Positions 17,401 through 23,882 of a DNA stretch of 23,882 nt are shown piece by piece; the first letter of the stretch is position 1; every line of letters begins with the position of its first letter. The stretch is from Chondrus crispus. Taxonomy: Eukaryota > Rhodophyta > Florideophyceae > Gigartinales > Gigartinaceae. The notes below the pieces were generated by a model. That model did no database searches. It saw only the letters and a program-made list of their open reading frames with translations, and was not told the DNA's origin. The position numbers were made by a program, and so were the translations under genes. The stretch is from positions 194,346 through 218,227 of the forward strand of contig NW_005178579.1 of assembly GCF_000350225.1 (NCBI RefSeq), in the 5' to 3' direction.

Positions 17401-19295
17401 ATACAGTCAAGGTCACCACATCTGCTCCAGACACTTCTTTAGAATCCGAGTACGAGGTCTCATTCAGAACAGCCGATGTCCCAACACTCACATGCATCCC
17501 ACCGGAAGTCACAACAGGAACGGTATTTGAATCCAAGTTCGTGATCAGTGCACAACTGACATTCGAAGACCAAAGCATCGAATATTGCTTCAACCTTCTA
17601 TCTTCTTCTCCTGCCAGAAAATATTCAGTCGGAAAAGGATGCTCCTCAGTGCCATTCGCTGAATTCTCGTTTCCTATGGCTGGAACGTTTGGCATAGAAT
17701 GCATTGCAAGAACGATCACAGGGGCTGTGATTGATATCATCACTCTGGACACAAACTTAGTCCTCACCAATCCGACGCCACAACGAGATAGCACTACAAT
17801 TCAAACTCTTTCCAATCGTTTGGCTGCGGTTGAGGCACAGTTGGATGCTTGTGTAGTCCTCAAAGATCACGCCTGTATTGAACTCTTTATTGCTTCAGCT
17901 GCGAGCTTCCTCAGGGATGTGGAACTGGCAGTAGAAGGGGACACATCAGAAGAAGGACAGGCTTTGATTGATTCAGCCAAGGAGTATATGACGCGGCTTA
18001 GTCAACTGAGCGAAACCTTGGCCGACCAGACAGTTTACAGACCTAATCAGATAGAGGAGTCCGTCGACCAAACATTTTTCATGGCACAAGTATCGGGGTC
18101 TTTTGTGGAATCCGAAAGCTCGTTGTTCGGCTTCTTGGCCCCAGTTGAAAACGCCGTGAAATCCACTCAAGGAGACTCTTCGCAGCCTATCATCAGCAAC
18201 GAACTCGTAGAGAAAGTATCGGGGACGGCAAACCTCACTCTGACGACAGCGCTGAATATTGCACAGGAGGGAACGTCTCGGAGAAGGCTACGCAATGAAG
18301 TTGATAGCGCCCACCGCTCTTTTGCCGCAGTTCTGCATACAGTCACACGTCTCGTTGGAAGAATCAGAGCACAACAAGAATCTTGCGGGTACTCAGGGTC
18401 AGAGTCAACTGCATTTCCGAGCTCAATGGAGACTGCGGGTCGTGCCGGCGAAACTAGCAGTGGTCCTGATATTGCACCTCTTGAAGTCGGCATCAAGATT
18501 CCTTGCACGAGGACACAAGTCAAAGGTGAGATTCAGCGTTCGAAAGTGTCCCTTGAAGTATGTGAAGCTGCTCTTGGTGCAAGTGAAATTCGAAGGCTAG
18601 TTCTCATGGTGGTGCCTATACCAGATGCTTTGATAGACGCTACCGGCCTACAGACAAACGTCGCAAGCTACATCGATGAATTGGTTTACCTTGAGACCCA
18701 AGGTATGGAATTGGGTTCTCTTCCAGAGCAGTGTCTACGAGTTATCATGAAGCGGAAGGAATCGACCATCTCGAACGATGGCTTTGAGAACCTAGTAGCA
18801 GGACTTTTGCAAAACCTACCAACAACTACTTCAAATTGTACAACTAAGGGCTGCTATGCGTTTGAAGAGACGGACGACGTCACATTTGGGGAAAAAGAAG
18901 TGGTGATTCAAACGAACAAGGAGGGACTTTTCATTGCCGGCAATCTCACAGGTAGAGCTGCGGAATCTCAATTCGGGTCTTTGGACGGTGTGGGCCTCGG
19001 CCTCGGTGGTCAGGTAATACGGGCTGTTGGTGCAGGAATGGCCTTCATTGTCGGAGCTGTGTTGGTGACTTGGCTCGCCACTTCAAGCTTCCGTATAGCT
19101 TCAGCTCCTGAAAGCTCCGCTGGGGCGGCTCAGCCCAAACCACTCGTTGATACGCAATGGGAGTATTGCGAAAGGGACTTGTTCGCCCGGGAGTCGCATA
19201 TGAAGGATGGATCACAAGCGTCACTCTCCGGTGCGCATAAGATGATTCCAGAGGGGGCGAGCCCGCCGGAGGCTGAGCCAAACTCGAAGCCCTAG
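14433..19295 (+). CDS. Secretory single-pass membrane protein with IPT/TIG-like and REJ-like regions
   Basis: A 1620-residue intronless protein. An N-terminal signal peptide (about 1-24, SLVLSSFFVSVAVSTS) leads into a long extracellular part. Residues 458-548 form an IPT/TIG-like immunoglobulin fold (ISPDTSSVGGGDLVVLTG and the following strands). Residues about 550-897 resemble the REJ module of polycystin-1 and sea-urchin sperm receptors: Ig-like strands with LVLNAGDSFDPD and LTYEWMSC signatures. A partly helical region (about 1130-1500) follows, in the position of the polycystin GAIN domain, but I see no GPS cleavage motif. One transmembrane helix (about 1528-1551, GMAFIVGAVLVTWLA) and a cytosolic tail of about 70 residues end the protein. 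There is no channel domain. A cell-surface adhesion or recognition role is inferred. Codon use is less GC-rich than in neighbouring genes. Confidence 0.7.
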   Translation: MRITSCIARSLVLSSFFVSVAVSTSTFEKDVFGYLFESSHILQEAPQEGISLLSGGSQEAFLLDGETDDVIFSYIFMPPSGTLLNQYELTFACDSLAIYDPGQCSVNNAETQIVGSDATAYNTTVSCMFAQFPGTMSCELSASRSATSTRAVSISYDQNMSLSSMKSGMVRQTALATYTSPKTEVSVYGIVLFTPGTSGQDFAGANITSGGSNSYQQAEFDRTSQGVREITISAFVPGEGAVTGSSAVDLMNTATIITTVEDQILKYDPSTCLLGNVTFVDGTLSLPSPDSCSIGVASAGETSNAKMGFQFRPYKSGKFVLKMSWNALGTNADSYEQSLSLQIIETAPPVLVDVQKEQVYKSIPCGSQKLTIVAYNVRFAETRTLSVANADGTTATWSEIANSFSYDSSLDQSSMDFESPGGSGSAAPITLQAIFGTETRLGVVITSGVDATVSFSTPPGLTAISPDTSSVGGGDLVVLTGSFESLGTDGVVRVGGFIVPEEDVTVVSTTQISFKTPPLSALGSSYVYEVSVGVCAERSSTLKLSYTVSPVVSITAIDTGVDETGSYIIPPNGIASFLADVSGNNVGIEYTWKVLTSGEDAVSTGDLTTDSQVFNLASTVLTSSSEVYKVVCVVQNSLGLTDSANITAKLSQEGTPLLTVMVYGVEDISRSTDTVTLVQSSVQFLEDSNSVSNLADSTLVIEWTYNGQTYRSDNSTADSEITGPTQFGLEFNIARKDLIVGEQILTLSVYIAENPDIRGSADVKIRVLPSALQPVINSGVNGTLILEGNDLVLNAGDSFDPDILEGEGDSSSGLTYEWMSCRKSLTASFSIGAESCLDILPSSTSTSEISIPAASLSNARLDDSMEGDPTYFSFGVTVRKGNRLAEAYSFIEVRTVADTEPIPLLASLKVVDIKGVALEEVTIFSDIIIQPTSGDSSVKWAFDMSRPGQRYLFSQNRVLKSGAGFVTSNRIQSRDLLGFRAGALQPSTEYTVKVTTSAPDTSLESEYEVSFRTADVPTLTCIPPEVTTGTVFESKFVISAQLTFEDQSIEYCFNLLSSSPARKYSVGKGCSSVPFAEFSFPMAGTFGIECIARTITGAVIDIITLDTNLVLTNPTPQRDSTTIQTLSNRLAAVEAQLDACVVLKDHACIELFIASAASFLRDVELAVEGDTSEEGQALIDSAKEYMTRLSQLSETLADQTVYRPNQIEESVDQTFFMAQVSGSFVESESSLFGFLAPVENAVKSTQGDSSQPIISNELVEKVSGTANLTLTTALNIAQEGTSRRRLRNEVDSAHRSFAAVLHTVTRLVGRIRAQQESCGYSGSESTAFPSSMETAGRAGETSSGPDIAPLEVGIKIPCTRTQVKGEIQRSKVSLEVCEAALGASEIRRLVLMVVPIPDALIDATGLQTNVASYIDELVYLETQGMELGSLPEQCLRVIMKRKESTISNDGFENLVAGLLQNLPTTTSNCTTKGCYAFEETDDVTFGEKEVVIQTNKEGLFIAGNLTGRAAESQFGSLDGVGLGLGGQVIRAVGAGMAFIVGAVLVTWLATSSFRIASAPESSAGAAQPKPLVDTQWEYCERDLFARESHMKDGSQASLSGAHKMIPEGASPPEAEPNSKP

Positions 19296-19529
19296 TCGCA
19301 GTTTTCATCTCCTCGACGTGAAAAATCATACAATGCATACGTTCTACGGTAGAGTGGTCGAACTATCGCAATACTTGCTTACTTTCGTACCAAGTATCAC
19401 GTTGCAAGCAAAGCGCGCACCGACTGAGACCACCTCAGTGGCCGAGTAGTCTTCAGGGCACTTCTTATTTTTAGACTGTTGGCGTTGGGTTTTGGTTCCC
19501 CGTAGGAACTTTAGGTATGTTTAATCTAG
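19296..19529. other. Short convergent intergenic region
   Basis: The 234 bases between the stop codons of the REJ-like gene and the methyltransferase gene carry only presumed 3' untranslated sequence. No AATAAA or strong hairpin is evident. Confidence 0.6.
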
Positions 19530-21461
19530 TTAGAATGGCCTAAGTGGCAAGTTTGCTTCGTGGTTAAATACAAGTGTGCTTCGATCTTTCCGAACATCGT
19601 GAATGTCTTTCACACTAAAGCCGAGAGTGATATGAAAGTCTATGGGCGGCAGGCCGAGCTCTGTGCGGAGTGCATTACCTGCTGGCCACTCAACAACGAC
19701 GAAGTATGCCTCGGCCAGTGCCGGCTCCACAACGACGCCTTTCGCAACTGTGCTCTCCGGAAGCGCAGAAGATTTTCTTTTCGTCCTTTTCGTAGGTCCT
19801 CGTACTCGTCCCACTCCGAGTATTTGCATGGTTGAATGCTTCAACGATTCAAACGCTTTGCTGAGAAGCCGTTGCTTGCCATGCTTGTAATAGTTGGAAA
19901 GATGGGAGATCTCTGGTGGGCGAATAATTGTGATATGATGGGGGTTTCCGCGCATGTGAACGCGTCTCTCTGCACAAGCTGGAGGAATCTTCTCTACTAG
20001 CGAGGCGCAAACCCTCTCGATCTCGGGGCCGCCGATTCCCAAAAAATAGTCGAAGAAGAGTGGCCACGACGCTGTCCGACGCACGCTCACGTATCGTTGT
20101 GCCCCTTTTCCTATGCTCCCGTGCCATAAGCCCATGGACTCGGCGACCGCGTGGATGACTTTTCTCTTTCTCTTTCCGAGACCCATTGGAAAATGGTGCA
20201 GTCCAGTCGAGTCCTCGGAGAAGACTTGCTCCCGGAGTATGCTTTCGACCTCCGCGACCTCTGCCATTCCCAACCCTTTCATGACATTCTCATCTCTAAC
20301 GTCCGCCAGAAACATGTTTGCGTCTATATCTAGATCCCATCCTACATCGCTTCCAAAACCTGAATCTTCTTCACCCAAAGTTTTCCTTGGCCACGCAACT
20401 AGCATATCGTTCTTCGGCGTGCAATCGAGCGGCCTCATTTTGACAACGCGGACCCCGTATCCCATTTCGCCCATCCACAAAGCGCGGTCCTGTTCTACAA
20501 GAGACTTTGCGACGCGGCGCCAACCATCTCTTTCGAGCAGCTGCTCCCCAAAATCCGCTGCCCTGGCCAAGCGTGGATACTCTGCTTCTGCAAGCAGCCC
20601 TCGAAACAAGCTACTACGCGCGACATCCCAATCGATAGCAGCGCCCTCAGCAGACGCTGGATCCCTCACAACGGCACCCGAAGCCCGCCCCGTCACAGAT
20701 CCCTTCTTCGCCACGACGCCTCCAACACAGCATGGTGCTACGACAACGGCGGCCCCCGCCCCAGCGGCGGCCGCCAAGACGGTGTCCGAGGCGCCGCCGC
20801 AAGCGTGCAGGGCGACGGCGACGTCGAACGGGACGCCTTGCAGCTGCTCGATGTTTCTTTCCAGGGTGTCCAGGTTACTCAGGCCAGCCTCGGCGGCGCG
20901 GCGGGCGGCGATGCCCAGGGCAATTTGATTGGTGTCGACGACGATGACGCGGCAGTGCGGAAAGAGGGCAGCGAGCGGGAGGCCCACGTGCCCGCATCCG
21001 CCGCACAGGTCTAGCAGGCGGGGCATGCCCTTTCGTCGGCGGGATTTACTGTTGGAGGCATCGGGGGTGGGAATGAGGGCGCAGACGGCGGCGACGAGGT
21101 TGGCGACCTGGAACCGCTTTTTCGAGGCGCGGGCGTGCGGAACGCCGTACGCGTCCTTGCCCTTTTTCTGCTTTCCACGCGAGGCGGGGTCTAGAGACGG
21201 GGGGAGGGAGGCGAAGCCGTCTTCATACAGGAAGCGATGCTGGGCGGGGGAGAGATTAGGGACGGAGGGAAGGGCTGTGTAGGTGGGCAGGGTGGTGGGG
21301 GCCAGGAGCAGGCGACGGGTTATTTGCTCGGCATGCTTGAGGTCGATACCGTACTGGCGTGCGGGCATAGGAGGCGGGCGTAGGCCAGTGCGCGGCGCGT
21401 TGGAAGGAAGCTTTTCGCGGTTGGCAAACGGGTGCACGTCATCGGTGAGCGAGTTCATCAT
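19530..21461 (-). CDS. Fused methyltransferase (GSTCD-like) - R3H - 2H phosphoesterase protein
   Basis: The protein has 643 residues from MMNSLTDD; the frame extends upstream but has no earlier ATG, only a TTG at 21584. Three modules are visible. First, a Rossmann methyltransferase of the Methyltransf_32 type: LLDLCGGCGHVGLPLA (149-164, SAM-binding motif I), ALHACGGASD (217-226) and APCC (243-246), the pattern of the GSTCD C-terminal domain. Second, an R3H-like domain (about 409-462) with the R-x3-H core R433KVIH437 and GLWHGSIGKGAQRYVSV, predicted to bind single-stranded nucleic acid. Third, a C-terminal region with two H-x-T motifs, H509-I-T511 and H610-I-T612 in hydrophobic context (HITI, HITL), the hallmark of 2H phosphoesterases acting on 2',3'-cyclic phosphates or 2'-5' bonds. 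An RNA modification or end-repair role is inferred; the substrate is unknown. It is divergent from GRXS16. Confidence 0.78.
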   Translation of the reverse strand: MMNSLTDDVHPFANREKLPSNAPRTGLRPPPMPARQYGIDLKHAEQITRRLLLAPTTLPTYTALPSVPNLSPAQHRFLYEDGFASLPPSLDPASRGKQKKGKDAYGVPHARASKKRFQVANLVAAVCALIPTPDASNSKSRRRKGMPRLLDLCGGCGHVGLPLAALFPHCRVIVVDTNQIALGIAARRAAEAGLSNLDTLERNIEQLQGVPFDVAVALHACGGASDTVLAAAAGAGAAVVVAPCCVGGVVAKKGSVTGRASGAVVRDPASAEGAAIDWDVARSSLFRGLLAEAEYPRLARAADFGEQLLERDGWRRVAKSLVEQDRALWMGEMGYGVRVVKMRPLDCTPKNDMLVAWPRKTLGEEDSGFGSDVGWDLDIDANMFLADVRDENVMKGLGMAEVAEVESILREQVFSEDSTGLHHFPMGLGKRKRKVIHAVAESMGLWHGSIGKGAQRYVSVRRTASWPLFFDYFLGIGGPEIERVCASLVEKIPPACAERRVHMRGNPHHITIIRPPEISHLSNYYKHGKQRLLSKAFESLKHSTMQILGVGRVRGPTKRTKRKSSALPESTVAKGVVVEPALAEAYFVVVEWPAGNALRTELGLPPIDFHITLGFSVKDIHDVRKDRSTLVFNHEANLPLRPF

Positions 21462-21717
21462 CCCGCAGACCAGGGCTGCGGGGGGGTGTTCACATGAACA
21501 GGGCCGATATGGAGAGGGCGGCGCTGGCAGTATAACTCTAAGACAGTTACGGGCGCGGGCGCGGGCGCGGGCGAAAAGGAGCAATATTGCACCTATCAGA
21601 ATTGAACAAAAACGGGGAAACTAATTTCCGAATTTCCGCGCCATCATTGATCTCCCTCCCCTTCCCGACAAGTTTCCCGCCGGCCATCTACTCGACTCTC
21701 ACATCAGCGCCGCAAAG
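21462..21717. promoter_or_regulatory. Compact divergent promoter, methyltransferase-R3H-2H / GRXS16
   Basis: Only 256 bases separate the two divergent start codons, so both promoters must overlap or abut. The interval holds a perfect four-run G-quadruplex motif (21551-21571, plus strand) and the word TTTCCCGC (21673-21680), an E2F-type consensus, 37 bases before the GRXS16 ATG. Neither has proven function here. Confidence 0.5.
21551..21571 (+). repeat. GGGCGC hexanucleotide repeat / G-quadruplex motif
   Basis: Four GGG runs are separated by three identical CGC loops, giving G3N3G3N3G3N3G3 on the plus strand. If the minus-strand gene is transcribed from upstream of here, the G-rich strand is the template; if GRXS16 transcription starts upstream of it, the motif would be in that 5' untranslated RNA. 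Confidence 0.8.
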
Positions 21718-22632
21718 ATGGCCCAACGTCTTCCGGCATTCTCCGCGTCAATTGCACTGGTAGCTTCCAAGCGCGGTTCCGCCACTCTCTCCTCGTTCAC
21801 CGCGTCGCGGGTGCCTCTCGTGCGCCATTCCACAGTGTCATTTCACCGTCAGCGACCAACACCGCGCTTCCCGCAACTCCCTCCAGACTCCATTCGCTCA
21901 CCGACTGCCCAACTCGGAAACGTTGAAGACCTGCCCGCCGAACGGATCCCCGGCGACGCCGCGTTAGTGCCGCAGCACTGGCACCGCCCCGGTGTCTACG
22001 GCGTGTACTCGATCAATGCGGAGCTGCAGTATGTCGCGGCCGTACGCGACGTCGGCGCCGCCATCGCGACGCACATAACCATCATCAATGACCCCAAGCT
22101 GGTGTTTGCCGTACGCATGATCTTGGTGGACACGGTCGAGCAGGCGCCGCTGGGCGACATTGCGGAGACTTGGGTGCTGACGCACTTTGAGCACGGCCCG
22201 GGCGTGCCGCCAGGGAACGGCGACGCCGCGCCGATATGGAGGGAGGAAGAGCTCGTGCGCACAGCTGACATTTATTTCCCGCCCAATACGGAGCCAGAAA
22301 TGGTGCGGTCGGCAATCAAGCGTGTTCTGAGGGAGAATAAGGTGCTGCTGTTCATGAAGGGCACGCGGGAAGAGCCGAGATGCGGGTTTAGTAAGCGAAC
22401 GGTGGAGATGTTGGACAGCGTGCTGGGAAACGAGTTTGTTTGTATGGATGTATTGGATGAGATTAGAAATCGCGGGCTGAGGGAAGAGATCAAGAAGTTC
22501 TCGGAATGGCCCACTATTCCGCAGCTCTACGTCAATGGTGATTTTGTTGGAGGCGCAGATATCGTGCAATCCATGAAGGACTCTGGGGAACTTGACACTT
22601 TGCTCCAACCACTAGTGAAATCTGCAAACTAA
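21718..22632 (+). CDS. GRXS16: Plastid-type monothiol glutaredoxin with N-terminal GIY-YIG domain (GRXS16-like)
   Basis: The protein has 304 residues. The first 60 or so are rich in Ser, Ala and Arg with almost no acidic residues, a likely plastid transit peptide. Residues about 85-170 match the GIY-YIG-like domain of plant GRXS16: PGVYGVYS (91-98), LQYVAAVRD (103-111, keeping the arginine) and VPPGN (163-167). Residues about 190-302 are a CGFS-class glutaredoxin with VLLFMKGT (209-216), active-site CGFS (222-225), WPTIPQLYVNG (264-274) and GGADI (278-282). CGFS glutaredoxins bind a [2Fe-2S] cluster with glutathione and donate or relay it to client proteins. The GIY-YIG fusion is characteristic of photosynthetic lineages. 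Start context is strong (A at -3, G at +4). The only cysteines are C222 and C242, so the N-terminal domain has none. Confidence 0.93.
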   Translation: MAQRLPAFSASIALVASKRGSATLSSFTASRVPLVRHSTVSFHRQRPTPRFPQLPPDSIRSPTAQLGNVEDLPAERIPGDAALVPQHWHRPGVYGVYSINAELQYVAAVRDVGAAIATHITIINDPKLVFAVRMILVDTVEQAPLGDIAETWVLTHFEHGPGVPPGNGDAAPIWREEELVRTADIYFPPNTEPEMVRSAIKRVLRENKVLLFMKGTREEPRCGFSKRTVEMLDSVLGNEFVCMDVLDEIRNRGLREEIKKFSEWPTIPQLYVNGDFVGGADIVQSMKDSGELDTLLQPLVKSAN

Positions 22633-23084
22633 CGTCATCTCTGCCAAATGTATCAGGCGAGAGTCGTGTGCGTTTTAGTCATCAAAGAGTGTAAGCCTCT
22701 TCTATTCCTTATAATATAAGGATTATTGCTCTGGGAGATTCATGGGGGCGGAGTGCGAGGTATATTCGCAAATTCCCTGGGGGGGGGGAGGCTATTGTGT
22801 ATAAATGAATGCCCTTGGGTGAGTGCGGAACGGAGACTTCATCGCTTTACGGGGGGCGTGCGAGATGTTCGCGCGAAGAGTGTCTGGCAAGGTCGGAGGC
22901 GATGGCTGCAGTAAAGAAGCGTCAAGTCGGAAAGGCGTTGGCGCTGAAAAAATAGTTTACTATGCAAGTAGGAAACAAAACTTGATGCGTTGTTGGCACC
23001 GATTCGATGGGCAAGTATGTGACGCTTGCCCGGTCGACAGTGAAGCAGAAAAGCGGCGGTTGGGGCGTGCGTGCGCGGGTGTCG
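22633..23084. other. Convergent intergenic region
   Basis: This is 452 bases of presumed 3' untranslated sequence from two converging genes. It contains a small AT-rich palindrome (22706-22722, 8-base arms around one A), 75 bases after the GRXS16 stop, and a run of ten G at 22779-22788. No gene is supported. Confidence 0.6.
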
Positions 23085-23882
23085 TCACATCGGAGACTCG
23101 TCCTCCTGCCCCGGGGCGCCAAACCTAGTCGGAATCCACCACCACACGGCGGCGGCAAACACGACGAAGGCGGCGACGGTGGTAGCGAGCTGCAGGTCGA
23201 CGCCTGGCCCCCTACTAGCGATGGGGCCCACGCCGAAGCTGACGAAGAAGATGCTCCACAGCGGGGCGAACAGCGCGACGAACGGGAGGTTGAGCCTCTT
23301 GCCGCCTGTGCGAGCCGCGGCGCCTGCGATACACCCTGCGGCGGAGGCGCTGACGACGCTGACGGTCCACTGGTCGTCGCTGACGCCAGGGACGTTTCTG
23401 CACATGGTACCAGGGACCGCGCAGCGCTCGACGGCGGCGACGACGTGCAGCAGGGCGGCGTCCAAGCCGTGTTCACGCACGTAGAAGGCGTTGCCGAAGC
23501 GGTTGGACGCCTCGAGCCAGAACGAGGCGGGGAGGCGTGCGTACACGTCCGGGCCGACCGAGAACGACAGGACGTTGCCCGCGGCGGCGTCGACCGCGAC
23601 CACGACGACGCCCGGCGGCGGGCGCGCCCACCGGATGTTGGCCTCGGGCGAGTAGGCGCCCAACGGGCCGCGCGTGTAGACGAGGAGACGCAGCGACGTC
23701 GACGCCTCCAGCGCCGCGAGACGCGCCGTCAGCGACGCCGCCTGCCCCGTCGTCAGGATGCGGGCCTTGTCCGTCACGCGCACCAGCGGCGCGGCAGCAG
23801 CGGCCGGGGCGTCCGCCGCCGGCTCGGCGCGCGCAGCAGCCGCGGCGGGGAGGGACGGGGCGGCGGAAAGGAGCAGGGCGGC
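23085..23882 (-). CDS. TPM-domain (Psb32/TLP18.3-like) membrane protein, 5'-partial
   Basis: The frame is open to the right edge, so the true start is outside the window; 265 residues are visible, ending at TGA 23087-23085. The first 30 or so are Leu/Ala-rich (ALLLSAAPSLPAAAAARA), like the end of a signal or transit peptide. Residues about 35-153 resemble the TPM domain: VTDKARILTTGQAASLTARL, then a strand LRLLVYTR, PPPGVVVVAVD and FSVGPDVYARLP, then terminal helices. TPM proteins include the thylakoid PSII-repair factor TLP18.3/Psb32 and secretory or membrane proteins such as MOLO-1. Three hydrophobic segments follow (about 171-190, 198-223, 230-251), more than in plant TLP18.3, and then a short acidic tail. 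Plastid or secretory location cannot be decided without the N-terminus. The fold call rests on pattern memory and is moderate. Confidence 0.6.
   Translation of the reverse strand, partial: AALLLSAAPSLPAAAAARAEPAADAPAAAAAPLVRVTDKARILTTGQAASLTARLAALEASTSLRLLVYTRGPLGAYSPEANIRWARPPPGVVVVAVDAAAGNVLSFSVGPDVYARLPASFWLEASNRFGNAFYVREHGLDAALLHVVAAVERCAVPGTMCRNVPGVSDDQWTVSVVSASAAGCIAGAAARTGGKRLNLPFVALFAPLWSIFFVSFGVGPIASRGPGVDLQLATTVAAFVVFAAAVWWWIPTRFGAPGQEDESPM

Noticed and set aside
18826..18960. GPS autoproteolysis site before the transmembrane helix of the REJ-like protein
   Set aside because: There is a CTTKGC pair but not the tryptophan, cysteine and HL[ST] pattern of a GPS motif.
21462..21584. 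N-terminal extension of the methyltransferase fusion starting at 21584
   Set aside because: The codon there is TTG, not ATG, and the added residues (ARARARAR) translate the GGGCGC repeat; the first ATG in frame is at 21461.

Overview
The window is nuclear DNA from an intron-poor, gene-dense, plastid-bearing eukaryote. Eukaryote-only families are present: ribosomal protein eS1, an ESCRT-III subunit and a GT14 glycosyltransferase. One gene has a GT-AG spliceosomal intron directly after its start codon; every other gene is a single uninterrupted reading frame. A CGFS glutaredoxin fused to a GIY-YIG domain (GRXS16 architecture) points to a photosynthetic lineage. Compact GC-rich genes with almost no introns fit a unicellular red alga of the Porphyridium kind best, but this is an inference from gene style, not a taxonomic proof.

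Layout: (1) 1-6825 (+), the 3' part of a very large coiled-coil and acidic-repeat protein, open at the left edge. (2) 8663-9472 (+), a CHMP6/Vps20-like ESCRT-III subunit with an N-terminal acylation motif. (3) 10141-11340 (-), a GT14 'Branch' glycosyltransferase with a leucine-rich secretory signal encoded by CTG repeats. (4) 12234-13366 (+), RPS3A/eS1, in two exons. Genes 3 and 4 are divergent around an 893-bp intergenic region rich in palindromes. (5) 14433-19295 (+), a 1620-residue secretory single-pass protein with IPT/TIG-like and REJ-like regions, lower in GC than its neighbours. (6) 19530-21461 (-), a three-part protein: GSTCD-like methyltransferase, R3H domain and 2H-phosphoesterase-like domain. 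(7) 21718-22632 (+), the GRXS16-type glutaredoxin, divergent from gene 6 across 256 bp containing a perfect G-quadruplex motif. (8) 23085-23882 (-), a TPM-domain membrane protein, cut at the right edge.

The genes are independent eukaryotic units, not an operon. Shared control is plausible only for the two divergent pairs (3/4 and 6/7). The most novel item is gene 6: a methyltransferase of unknown substrate, a single-stranded nucleic-acid-binding domain and an RNA-end phosphoesterase fold in one polypeptide suggest an undescribed RNA modification or repair enzyme. Gene 5 (a polycystin-like ectodomain on one membrane anchor) and gene 1 (layered repeats plus a recurrent [ST]R-x-[LF]-P motif) are also unusual. 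No tRNA, rRNA, transposon or CRISPR array was seen.
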